Shown here in pieces: positions 10,411 to 20,895 of a DNA stretch of 64,000 nt. The stretch is from contig CM059188.1 in NCBI GenBank assembly GCA_030323885.1, forward strand, positions 115,905,430 through 115,969,429, read 5' to 3'. Under the pieces are notes generated by a model. That model was not told the DNA's origin. It saw nothing but the letters and a program-made list of their open reading frames with translations, and searched no databases. The stretch's first letter is position 1. Every line of letters starts with the position of its first letter. This stretch comes from Branchipolynoe longqiensis. Its lineage: Eukaryota; Annelida; Polychaeta; Phyllodocida; Polynoidae. The translations under genes and the position numbers were made by a program.

Positions 10411-10898
10411 ATGCAAATGTTCTATTACTGATCGGATTCATGACCAGGCGCATGTATGTATATGTGTATATATGTATGGGTTGGTGGTGCCTGAGTGAGA
10501 TTTCAATAGACATAGTGCACTCAGGGCCTACCCCCTCTGCTGGGATAGGGATCATCACACTCTAAGGTCAAGGTTGGTGGTGGCCATGGGGCCATACAGC
10601 TTGTGGTGGTGGGCAGACTACTGGTATCCATGTGGACCAGGAATGCTGGATCCCTATTGGTAGGGCCAAGAATGCTTGTTTTCCATTGGAGGAAAGGGGT
10701 GGGGTGATACTCTACAATGAACCCATGTAACCATATAAATAATAAACCAGAGGGTTTGACTCTCTCTTCTTCTTTACACTTTATACTCTTCCTTTTGAAG
10801 TAGTGGATTAGACTTTAGAAACTGCAAGTGATAAAAACAAGGGGAATTACAAGACTTATTACTGTCTATCGGCAAAAACAAGTCACTAGAGTTAACCA
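10411..10898. other. Unassigned intron sequence
   Basis: No gene, terminal repeat or copy elsewhere in the window was recognised. Confidence 0.4.
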
Positions 10899-10901
10899 TT
10901 A

Positions 10902-11230
10902 AGGCCCTGTCACACATCACCGGATTGGGGGAAATGGAAAGAAACCGAACAAAGTCTGTTGATATCTGGCAAAGTCCGGTTTGTGTCCGTACAAGTTTTG
11001 CACATGCACAAAACTTGGAACGGAAGCTGCCGGATTGACGTCTATGGTTCTTGTCCGGTTTGAGTTTGTTTTGTTCATTGGCTATCCATTCATGTCTGTT
11101 TCATGTCTGTTTCATGTCCGTTTCATGTCCATTTGTCCAGCGGCCTTTGACCCGATATCGCAACATTTTGACACATTTTAATACATTTTTATACTTATCA
11201 CACCCGAACACCACCGGACTAGACAATTCT
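10902..11230. mobile_element. Harbinger-like MITE (left end shared with the autonomous element)
   Basis: Begins TTA then AGGCCCTGTCACACATCACC. The first 12 bases equal those of the Harbinger transposon at 20575. The interior (GTCCGGTTTGTGTCCGTACA, repeated CATGTCTGTTT) matches 26099-26300 in reverse orientation. The right end is not clear; 11231-11400 is unassigned. Confidence 0.6.
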
Positions 11231-11399
11231 GTCTGTTGCTAAATTGGAGTCCACCGTCAAGTAAAGAGGTCCCACACAGCTTGGTGTCACCTGCCCGCGC
11301 TCACACAGTGATAGCCCACTACAGGTGCAAGGTCAGCGTGACACACCACTGTGTGGGGACCAGGGCCTATATGTATGTGTCCGGGTTAGCGGTCATAAC

Positions 11400-12100
11400 C
11401 CTGCGTCATGCGGATTTCCCGGGTTAGCGGCAAAAAATGCGTATGTATGTGTCGGGGTTAAACTAACTCGGCGAGCGTAAAGTCGCCTGACCTAACCCCA
11501 GGCGAAACCAGGGTTAAAGGTGGGGTTAGGCACCGATTATGCCCAAATCTATTCAATGCGACCATATTTAACAGAATTACATACGCAATAAGTGAAATTT
11601 GATCAATTTAACCCTGAATTCGAAGCATTAATAAAGCTACCGCCGCATTGGCGGCGATATTAATACTTATATTTTCGAATCGACGAACGTACAGTAAACA
11701 AACCGCCGCCGCCGCCAGTATGGAAAGCGACGTCGATGCGGCGGCGGCGGCGGCGATTTGTTTACTTTACTTTCGTCGATTCGAAAATATAACTATTAAT
11801 ATCGCCGCCAATGCAGCGGTAGCCTTCATAACGCTTCGAATTTAGGGTTAAATTGATCAAATTTCAGTTATTGCGTATGTAATTGTGTTAAATATGATCG
11901 CATTTAATATATTTGAGCCTAATATATGGCTACAAACGCAGATCTATAAATAACTGAACCGTTAGCTAACCCGCACGGGCTTTGGTCACATACATCCCTT
12001 GTGACACAGTTGGAACCCCGGGGTTAGCTAACCCGGGACCCGCCTTTAACCCTGGTACGGTTAAAAATTGGCTCATACATATGGGCCCAGGGGCCATGTT
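11400..12100. repeat. Long palindrome centred near 11725, rich in CGG
   Basis: Left arm 11535-11715 pairs with right arm about 11740-11935. The arms share GAATTNAGGGTTAA, TTGATCAAATTTCA and TTGCGTATGTAATT on opposite strands and TCGAAAATAT nearer the centre; the loop contains (CGG)n. It would form a hairpin of about 400 bases. The outer arm module recurs in other repeats of the window. Confidence 0.7.
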
Positions 12101-12905
12101 CATGTCGTGGTGCCAGGTGTAGCCGGTGCTACACGGTAGCTCTGGGGTAGCTATCCGAGGCTAGCGGTGGGTTGGAGAAATAGGTCAAGTGCTATTCACC
12201 AATGTCCAAGCCGCCGCGGATAGCTAACCGTGAGTTTATTTATAGATTTGGGAATTCCCTCGATTTGACAATATGAATATATTGCGGCGGCGGCGACGGC
12301 TATGTTTTGTTGATTTCGACAGTATGGATATCGACATCGATGCGGCGGCGGCAATTTGTTTAGTTTACATTCGGCGATTAGACACTATGAAGGCGGCGGC
12401 GTTAATATCGGTTCGAATTTAGGGTTAATTTGATCAAATTTCACTTATTGCGTATGTAATTCTGTTAAATATTATAGCATTGAATAGATTTGGGCCTAAT
12501 ACATTTCCGCCGATGCGGCGGCGGCGATGTTTTGTTGATTTCGACAGTATGGATATCGACGTCGATGCGGTGACGGCGATTTGTTTAGTTTACATTCGGC
12601 GATTAGACACTATGAAGGCGGCGGCGTTAATAACGGTTCGAATTTAGGGTTAATTTGATTAAATTTCACTTATTGTGTATGTAAATCTGTCAAATATGAT
12701 CGCATTGAATAGATTGAGAGCCACACACGCACACTAACCGGCGCGGCTAGCAGTTAAACCTAACTTGAAATCAGGGTAGCTTAGCCTAGGCTACGGTCGG
12801 CGGTTAGCGCTGGCACCGGGACATGAATAAGAATTTTCCACCGTTAACCGGGTGGAGCTACCCTAGCCGTGGTTAAGGCCCTGGCACCTCCACATGAATA
12901 CGGGC
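12101..12905. repeat. CGG-rich region with two further copies of the palindrome arm
   Basis: The module GAATTTAGGGTTAATTTGAT to GATTTGGGCCTAAT occurs at 12415-12500 and again at 12645-12715. The block around GTTTTGTTGATTTCGACAGT is duplicated (12305, 12531). No ORF. Confidence 0.55.
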
Positions 12906-12910
12906 CCTGG

Positions 12911-13291
12911 GCACCAGACGGGATGGCCAAATGAATTGAACGTCCGTCTCCCGTTTTAGTCGATCGTGGAATTCGAACCCACGGGTTTGAACCCTGATCG
13001 AGTCAAACCAGTGACTTACAAATTGATATGTGTTGCTTCGTAGCTTCCTCAAATCAATGACTTAATAATAATATTTATGTGTCGCTTCCTAACCAGGTGC
13101 TTGGCTTTAATAGGATAGGGCAAGGACGGGTTTGCTCAGTGTCAGAATAACGTGACTGAGTGGGATATCAGGTCATGGTGCTGGCAGCATGGTCTCCCAG
13201 TGGGGTAGCACTATAACGTTGCCATGAGTGTGCACTGTCGCAAGTCGGTGCCCATCCTAATATGACCTTAGATGTTGCCAGGACATACAAC
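12911..13291 (+). mobile_element. SINE-A (+) with a duplicated body segment
   Basis: Head CCAGACGGGATGGCCAAATG, full body and tail GATGTTGCCAGGACATACA. About 60 bp around TGACTTACAAATTGATATGT are repeated, giving a longer copy than usual. Confidence 0.75.
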
Positions 13292-13910
13292 TGTTGCATA
13301 GAATGAGGTAGATTTAATCGACTAGTACAGGCTGTTGTATGGTATTAGGTAGATTTAATCGACTGGTACAGACTGTTGTATAGGACGAGGTAGATTTAAT
13401 CGACTAGTAGCAGTAGACTGTTGTATGGTATGAGGTAGATTTAATCGAGTAGTAGACTTTTCTATAGGACGAGGTAGATTTAATCGACTAATAAAGGCTG
13501 TTGTATGGGTCAAGACAGATTTAATCGACTAGTACAGGTTGTTGTATAGGACGAGATAGATTTAATCGACTAGTACAGGCTGTTGTATGGTATGAGGTAG
13601 ATTTAATCGACTAGTAGACAGTTGTATGGGACGAGGTCGATTTAATCGACTAGTACAGGCTGTTGTATGGTATGAGGTAGTTAATCGACTAATACAGGCT
13701 GTTGTATGGTATGAAGTAGATTTAATCGACTAGTAGACTGTTGTATGGGACGAGGTAGATTTAATCGACTAGTACAGGCTGTTGTATGGTATGAGGTAGA
13801 TTTAATCGACTAGCACAGACTGTTGTATGGGACGAGGTAGATTTAATCGACTAGTACAGGCTGTTATGTGGGACGAGACAGATTTAATCGACTAGTACAA
13901 CTGACTATAA
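13290..13910. repeat. Minisatellite, about 15 units of 41-46 bp, two unit types
   Basis: Every unit contains the GATTTAATCGACTAGTA core followed by a GTTGTATGG segment. Units carry either TATGAGG or GACGAGG before the core, and the two types partly alternate. Confidence 0.85.
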
Positions 13911-14029
13911 TATGTGGACCGCCAGGTAAAGTGAAACTCGACATCAAGCTGACATTCTATAGACCTATTTCAGATGACGTCAGCACCAGTATTTAGGTCA
14001 GTGCACGTGCTGACTGGCTGCAGGATAAC

Positions 14030-14225
14030 TGTCACACTGCAAACTCAATGGATATGAGCAATCTTTATACAGAAAAAGGTGAAATATCTCTAAAACCACA
14101 CCACCTAGTCACAAACTGCTTGAAACACATATAGAAAACATATTCAACGAATAGATTATATTAAATTTATATGGTTAGGGTTCTGCATTTCTATGAATTT
14201 TGAATAAAATAGACGTTTTGCACTG
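14030..14225 (-). repeat. One unit of the roughly 200-bp satellite
   Basis: Contains AATATCTCTAAAACCACACC, CACATATAGAAAACATATTC and GGTTAGGGTTCTG in the same order as the array at 44940-45415. It immediately precedes SDR element A. Confidence 0.65.
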
Positions 14226-14867
14226 CGCGTACCGGCAAAGTCAATGGCAGTGTGTCTTCGTTCTGCAGCCAAGCTGCGCGCGCATACACAATTCGGACAG
14301 GAAAGCCGGAGAACGATCTCAGTTTTGGGAAATGGAGGTTTTATTCACATAACACTGTTATACAATCTTAGTCAGTTTTAGGGTAGTTCTAGGTCATAGA
14401 TAGTTAATTCCTTCAAGCAACCTCCTACATCTCTGCAGAGGGCAGCACAGGTCACGGGTTCGAAGCCACCGAGGGGGAGCCCCGAGCCGAGCCTATTTAA
14501 AAAGAGGGTGGGTGGGTGTGGTCAAACAATGGTTACAGGTTGGAGGAACCGGGCCGAGTGCCCGAGTGGTGGGACAAAGGCGTCCCTCGAGTGTGCGGAG
14601 TAGCACCCAGGGGTCAGCACCGGCTTTGCCGCCGAATTAACCGCAATTTGAAAATTATGCGCCAATTCGGACAGGAAAGCCGGAGAACGATCTCAGTTTT
14701 GGGAAATGGAGGTTTTATTCACATAACACTGTTATACAATCTTAGTCAGTTTTAGGGTAGTTCTAGGTCATAGATAGTTAATTCCTTCAAGCAACCTCCT
14801 ACATCTCTGCAGAGGGCAGCACAGGTCACGGGTTCGAAGCCACCGAGGGGGAGCCCCGAGCCGAGCC

Positions 14868-17060
14868 AAACACAAAGCCAGGGCTCGGGGGGCGACCGAG
14901 GTTACCCCGGGAGGTAATTGGAGTGAATCGTGTCCGACTCCCAGCTTCGAAGCCATTAGTGCCTTGAGGCCCATCTCACGGGCTGCGCGTGCCCAGACCG
15001 CCCCCTGCGAGATCGTACAGTATGAATTAGCCCCGGGACAGCCACTTCCTCCAGGGCTTCCCTGAGCAGCACTAAACTGCTGCAGGGTCAGTAGGATGTC
15101 AGAGTGGCGATGACTGCTGGGGTGCCTGAGTGCACCTGCAGGGCAACCCAGGCCCTGCACTACATCGCCAGGCCTGGTCTGGTGACGGCGGTGAGCTGGG
15201 TGTCGCCGGTACAACACGGGGGTTGCCCGATTTCCTGCTCACTCGTGTTCCGAGGGGATGGTAGTTCCTTTGGCCTGGCCGATGTGGGTGATGGTTTCGA
15301 CATGGCTGATGCCATGGATGATGTCGGGGGCTCCCGTTGGCGTCGTTTTGGCTTGGTTGACATGGGCACGGGTGATGCCCGGGAGATGGTGATGACGTGG
15401 GTGACATTGTGGATGCGGGTGGCGTTGCGGCCGATGCCGCTGGCGTCACCGGCGCGGGTGACATGGGCAATGTTGTGGGCGCGAGTGAGATTGTCGACGA
15501 GGGTGACATCACCGATGAGAGTGGTGTGGGTGTTGTTATGGATATGGGTGATGCCATTGGCATCATTTTTGCCCGGGCGGTGCCATGGGCATGGTGACTT
15601 GACATGGGTGATGTCGTGGATGTGGGTGGCATTGCGGGCGATGTCATTGATGCCGTGGGCGCGGGCGCCACGGGTAACGTCGTGGGTGTGAGTGCCGTGT
15701 GTGACACTGTGGAGGTGGGTAATGTCGTGGGTGCAAGTGCCGTGGGTGACATCGTGGACGCGGGTGACATCATTGCCGAGAGTGATGTGGATGGCGCCAT
15801 GGCCGTGGGTGATGTCTTGGCCGTGGGTGGCACTGTGGACACGGGTAACGTCATGGGCACGAGTGATGTGGGTACTGTGGGTAACCTTCTGGATGTGGGT
15901 GACATCATTGCTGAGAGTGATGTGGGGGCGCCATGGACATGGGTGATGCCGTGGACGTGGGCCACACTGTAGTCGTGGTGACCTCATGGACATGAGTGAC
16001 GCGCATGACGACTTGAACGTGGGTGACATCACCGACGAGAGTGATGCGGGTGGGTGACGTGGGTGACCTTTTGAACATGGGTGACATCACCGACGAGAGT
16101 GACGCGGGTGGCATCATGGACATGGATGATGCCGTCGGCGTCACTCCGGCCCGGGTGACGTAGTGACATGGGTGACCTTTTGAACGTGGGCGACATCACC
16201 GAAGAGAGTGATGCGGGTGGCGTCATGGACATGTGTGATGTCATTGGCGTCGTTTTTGGCTTGGGTGACGTGGGTGACGTGGGTGATCCTGTGGACATGG
16301 GTGACATCACTGCTGAGAGTGATGTGGGTGGGCTCATGGACATGGGTGATGCCATGGACGTGGGTTACATCATGGTCGTAGTGACCTCATGGACATGAGT
16401 GACGTGCGTGATGACTTTGGTGTGGTGACATCGCAGACGTTGCAGTATATGTGCACGACTGGGGCGATGTGACTGTTACATCACGCATTGATGGCCTGGG
16501 TGAGTGTTGACAATAGTATGGTCACTGGCATGTTTGATGTGGTTGGTGTGGGTGATGTTGCTCTGATGCGATATCAACGTCAATCGATGATGGTGTGGGA
16601 GGGGGCGCCCAAGGCACCAGAGGCGCACAGCCGGCCCGGGGCTGCCCACACCTCCGCAGCAACAATGTGCACATTAAACCGTTTTCATGACATTCGCCCA
16701 GGTTCCAGGTCGCTCGGCCAAACAGTAGGGAGCGAGCCGGCACCTGATGTGTGTCAGATCCAGGGGGTCAGGTTCGAATCCCAATAGTCCTCCCATGTGG
16801 TGTAGCTGCCTCGGGTGGTGTCATGATGACGCCGTCAGCACCGGAGATGGGGTGTCCTAGCGAGAAGATTCACCCCCACATCCAAGGGGGCGACGGCAAC
16901 GTAGGCTCTTAGATTAAGTCAAGCCCTGTCACTTTTGACAACAATTCAGGTCAAAGGTGTTTACAGACTTTCTGTCGAACTGTGGGTGCCTCAGGTGGTA
17001 TCACTAACGCACTGTTACTATGATCAGGCGAGAGCCAGTGGTTTGAACAACGTTGAAGAT
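14868..17060. repeat. SDR element A interior, part 1: GTGACATGGGTGAT minisatellite
   Basis: 14868-15180 matches 35632-35945 of element B. From about 15255 to 16440 degenerate units built on GTGACATCACCGACGAGAGT and GTCATGGACATGGGTGAT repeat. All frames on both strands are largely open because of the repeat composition, so the long reading frames here are not treated as genes. 16680-16760 (AGGTCGCTCGGCCAAACAGT) is shared with 37982-38062. Confidence 0.65.
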
Positions 17061-17230
17061 TTATACTGCCTATCATGGATAAGCCTGAATAGGCTTGTTT
17101 TCACCATTAGACAGTTTGTCGATAGAAAGCCTGAGCCTACACTTTTACCGACCCAAGGGATTTTTAACCTCCCACACCACATAGACATAGTATGAGAGCA
17201 ACTGGCCTTTGATGACGCTGTAAGTTACAA
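17061..17230. other. Empty-site paralog of the TTAA MITE insertion at 5.0 kb
   Basis: On the - strand this reads straight from GTGTGGGAGGTTAA to ATCCCTTGGGTCGG. The same sequence at 4968-5475 is interrupted at that TTAA by the 347-bp MITE. Confidence 0.75.
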
Positions 17231-17299
17231 GATACGGCTGTCAGCAGCTCCGTAACTCACGCATGTCCAATTCATAAAATATACTCGTTTAACTCGAAA

Positions 17300-19672
17300 G
17301 ACACCACTAACACACAGATTATTCATTTGATGAACTTGTAGGAACGAATCTACATAAGACTTTGTATCCCCCAGCATTCTTGGGTTTTAACACGACAGTA
17401 AACACATTATTCGTTTGATGAACTTGTAAGAGCCAAATCTCCCGAGAGTTTGTATCCTCCAGCATTCTTGGGTTTCAACACGATAATAACGCTAGATACA
17501 ATAGCGAGAAGCGAGCCGGCAGGGTCCGACAACAATAGAACAATAGCGACTGTCAAATCTAGCGTAGCGGAGAGTTCAGCGGCTTAACACTATCATTCTG
17601 TCACAAGTTCCCCATTTGATGCATGTAGGAACCAGATCTAACAAGAATTGTATCCTGCAGGATTCTTGAATTTTCACAGGATAACGGCGCTACAATACAA
17701 TAGCGATAATCGAGCCGGGAAGGCCGACGACAGTACACAATGCCGACTGTCATATCTAGCGTACCGGATAATTCAACGGTTTCACGCCGATAATTCTGTT
17801 AATATGTTCGCCACAGTAGCCAGCTTCGCACAAGAGCTCCTAATTTAAAGGTCTTTATACAGCATCGCATGAATTATTTCCATAGCTTACTGGGAGTTTT
17901 CAAACATCCTCCAGCATTCTTGGGTTTCAACAGGATAATGACGCTATGATGCCATAGCGATAATCGAGCCACTACGCCAAGGTCCGACACTAAACAATGG
18001 CGACTGTCAATCTAGCGGACCAGAAGTTTTAACGGTCTGATGCCGATAATTCTGTTCATATGTTCGCCACAGTAGCCAAATTCACACAAGACCTCCTAAA
18101 GGTCTCCATAAAGCAACGTGTGAATTATTTCCTGCCGGAGCTGTCACGCACATAGGGTGATAATACAGCTAGTCGGTGCGTGATTGCTGGAAGAAACACC
18201 ACGACAACCAGACTCGCTAATGCAGTAGCGATCATCGAGCCAATAGGTCCGACAACAACCCAACAATGGCGACTTTCAAATCTAGCGTACCGACTACCGG
18301 ACAAGTCACTGGTTTAGCGCCAGTAATTCTGTTACTCATCCTTCATTTGATGAACTTGTAAGAGCCAAATCTACCCAAGAATTTGTATCCTCCCGTATTC
18401 TTGGGTTTTAACACGATAATGACGATAAACTCAATATGTTTACCTCCGCACCGCAGTGTCACTACCTGGTCGGGCAGCATCATTTTGGTGCGTGCAGGCC
18501 AGTCGGAAGCCAGCACACATGTTGTGACACACTGTCTCCGTTTGTTGTCGCCCAACACTTTTAAGGGGGGATGCAGGTTTGAAACCTTGTACAGTCCTCC
18601 CGTAGTGGTGTAGTTACATTTTTGTGATCGGCCCGACACGTGGGTTCGAATCCTGTTGGATTGAAGGTGCTCGAGCAATGTTACAAGGTGGAGCAACCAT
18701 GTTAATTACCAGTCGGGAGCTGACATCGCACATGGGCCAGGGGGGTCCGAGCGGCATCAACAATGGCGATTGCCAATCTAGCGTACCGGAAACCCAGCGG
18801 TCTAAAGCCAATAATTCTGTTAATCCTACTCGCTTGATGAACTTGTAAGAACCAATCCCCGCAAGAATCTGTATCCTCCAGCATTCTTGGGTTTCAACGG
18901 GATAATGACGCTAAGATATCATAGCGATAATCGAACCACTCAGCCAAGGTCCGACACTAAAACAATGGCGACTGTCAATCTTAGAATCTAGCGTACCGGA
19001 GGTTTTAACGGTTTAACGCCAATTATTCTGTTAATATGATCCCCCAAAGCAGCCAACTTCGCACATAAGCTGCTAACGGGTGGTATCACTAGTGTATTGT
19101 CACTTGGGTGGTATCACTAACACACTGTCACTATGTGTAGGTATGTTGACATCCCCACGATGCGTCACCGCCGTGTTGTCCCCGATCGCTGTGATCGGGA
19201 GTGTGCGAATGGGTCTATACATGTCTACCCAAAATCACTTATCATTGGCTACGGATGGGGATACCGTGTTAACAGTTGGGAGCCGACGTCGCACATGGGG
19301 CGATAATACAGGTAGTCGGCGCCCGGTTGACAAACAGTCTTCGTTTGATGAACTTGTAGGAACCAAATCTACACAAGAATTCGTATCCTCCAGCATTCTT
19401 GGGTTTTGACACGATATTGACGCGTGTGTGTATGTTCTTTGTAGCCAGTGGACGAGGAGCCTCCCGTGCTAACAGTCGGGAGCTGACATCGCACATGGGG
19501 CGATAATAGCTGGTCGGCACCCAGTTGATGGAATAACGGACGACGACTTACTTGGTAGCTCGTACAGTTGGTCATCATTATTCTGTTACAAATTCCTCGT
19601 TTGATGAACTTGTAAGAGCCAATCTACACAAGAATTCGTATCCTCCAGCATTCTTGGGATTTAACACAATAA
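17300..19672. repeat. SDR element A interior, part 2: dispersed long subrepeats
   Basis: The motif TTTGATGAACTTGTA, then GTATCCTCCAGCATTCTTGG, recurs at about 17330, 17410, 17610 (diverged), 17900 (partial), 18350, 18830, 19340 and 19600. Several are followed by a block with ATAGCGATAATCGAGCC and AATGGCGACTGTCAA. Element B carries one clear copy (39650-39725) and inverted fragments near 39045 and 39215. Confidence 0.65.
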
Positions 19673-19930
19673 TCAAACAATGGTTACAGGTTGGAGGAAC
19701 CCAGCCGAGTGCCCGAGTGGTGGGACAAAGGCGTCCCTCGAGTGTGCGGAGTAGCACCCAGGGGTCAGCACCGGCTTTGCCGCCGAATTAACCGCAATTT
19801 GACAATTATGCGCCAATGTTTATAAACATTGAAAGGGATCTATAGGCACCCACAAATGAATGCACCCAATTCCGTTTGCACGGTATCCTACTGATGACCA
19901 CATGAACCCATTCGACTCGACATGCACCGT

Positions 19931-20118
19931 GCGGCCGGACGCGATGGCCGAAACGGTAGAGCGCAGGCTTCCCGTGCGGAAGGTCGGGAGTTCGAATCCC
20001 ATCCGAGTCAAACCAATGGCTATATAAAATTTATACTTGTCACCACCTAACCTTGGGTTCGGGCATTAATAGGATAGGACAAGGACTGGTTCTCACAGTA
20101 TCAGGATAATTTGAATAA
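19931..20118 (+). mobile_element. SINE-A (+), 3'-truncated
   Basis: Clear head GCGGCCGGACGCGATGGCCG, B-box-like GGGAGTTCGAATCCC and body to about TCAGGATAATTTGA; the tail is missing. It lies between SDR element A and the host MITE. Confidence 0.75.
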
Positions 20119-20148
20119 GGGAAGCTGGAGACCGAGTGGGAGGAAGGG

Positions 20149-20574
20149 TTAAAGTTGCATAGTCCGATGGCTTTCGAATTTTTCCCTCATTTTTTAGAAA
20201 AAATGTATCAGGTTGACCATTATAACCTAATATGCATTATTCTGGAGTCACTTTGATTAAAAAACGCCTAATTTTGGAGCAATTTGAGCTGAAAGAACCT
20301 CAAATAATTTCGGCAAGCTTGCCAAAAGTCCAGTTGTTGTGGTCCAAATTCACATCTCGCGATGGTCATGTGATGAGGAATGACCATATGTCCTGGAATC
20401 TGACTAAAGCCATATATATTGTACTGGAATGAGGGCCAGACTAATGAGGTCACGAGATTGACCTAATTGGTCAGTGCCCTCTCTACTTAATGGCTCCCTC
20501 AAAGTAGGTGCCCACAGGGATGGGGTAATAAATTCACTGATTAGTCTGTATATGCTGTACCAAAGCATTGGTTA
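20149..20574. mobile_element. TTAA-family MITE, left part, interrupted by Harbinger
   Basis: Starts TTAA then AGTTGCATAGTCCGATGG. It is split by the Harbinger insertion and resumes at 26013-26097 (AAGTTGGATATATAGAATCA to CATCGGACCATG). The related copy at 26301-26453 and 26740-26830 is uninterrupted at this point. Confidence 0.7.
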
Positions 20575-20599
20575 AGGCCCTGTCACATTACGGCGTATG

Positions 20600-20815
20600 G
20601 CGGGAGCGTATTGAAAACCTACGTAAGTCATGCGGGTGCCGGCCTAAGATGACCTTCGGTGAACTTTCGGGTGGGTTTGAGCGTATGGGGGACCTATGAG
20701 GAGCGTATGAGGAGCCTATGAGGAGCGTATGAGGAGCATATGAATATTTTAGGAGCGTATGAGGAGCGTATGAGGAGCGTATGAGGAGCGTATGCGAAAC
20801 CTATCCACGACCTAT
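20600..20815 (+). promoter_or_regulatory. Left subterminal array of GCGTATGAGGA motifs
   Basis: About ten GCGTATG or CCTATG units, most spaced 11 bp apart (GAGCGTATGAG), lie between the left end and the first gene. Repeated subterminal motifs of this kind are typical transposase or accessory-protein binding sites. The sequence near 20853, GGTATATATAG, is a plausible TATA box for the + strand gene. Confidence 0.65.
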
Positions 20816-20895
20816 GTTATCTCTCCGCGGTCCGCCGCTTGGGGGCTCCTGGGTATATATAGCCTGGAGCAACAGGCTCCCCTCACTCTGCCACC

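Larger units (their letters stand above)
14291..19816 (-). mobile_element. SDR element A: non-autonomous element with split direct repeats
   Basis: On the + strand the order is X (14291-14493, 203 bp), a 28-bp spacer, Y (14522-14665, 144 bp), X again (14666-14867), a 4.8-kb interior, and Y again (19673-19816). Read on the - strand this is A1-internal-B1-A2-B2, the split-direct-repeat structure of PAT/Ngaro-type tyrosine-recombinase retrotransposons. X starts ATTCGGACAGGAAAGCC; Y ends ATTATGCGCCAAT. No target-site duplication is visible, as expected for recombinase-mediated insertion. I found no RT, RNase H, recombinase or gag-like ORF, so it appears non-autonomous. A second copy with the same architecture is at 35054-40080. 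Confidence 0.65.

Noticed and set aside
13290..13910. Possible CRISPR-like regular array
   Set aside because: Units are contiguous near-identical repeats without unique spacers, and the DNA is eukaryotic.
14291..14867. Simple tandem duplication or ordinary LTR pair
   Set aside because: The Y module recurs alone at the far end (19673) and the whole arrangement is repeated at 35-40 kb with different flanks, which fits split direct repeats better.
15099..16355. Long overlapping reading frames (up to 290 codons) on both strands
   Set aside because: All frames are open because of the GTGACATGGGTGAT minisatellite; the products are simple repeats with no domain.
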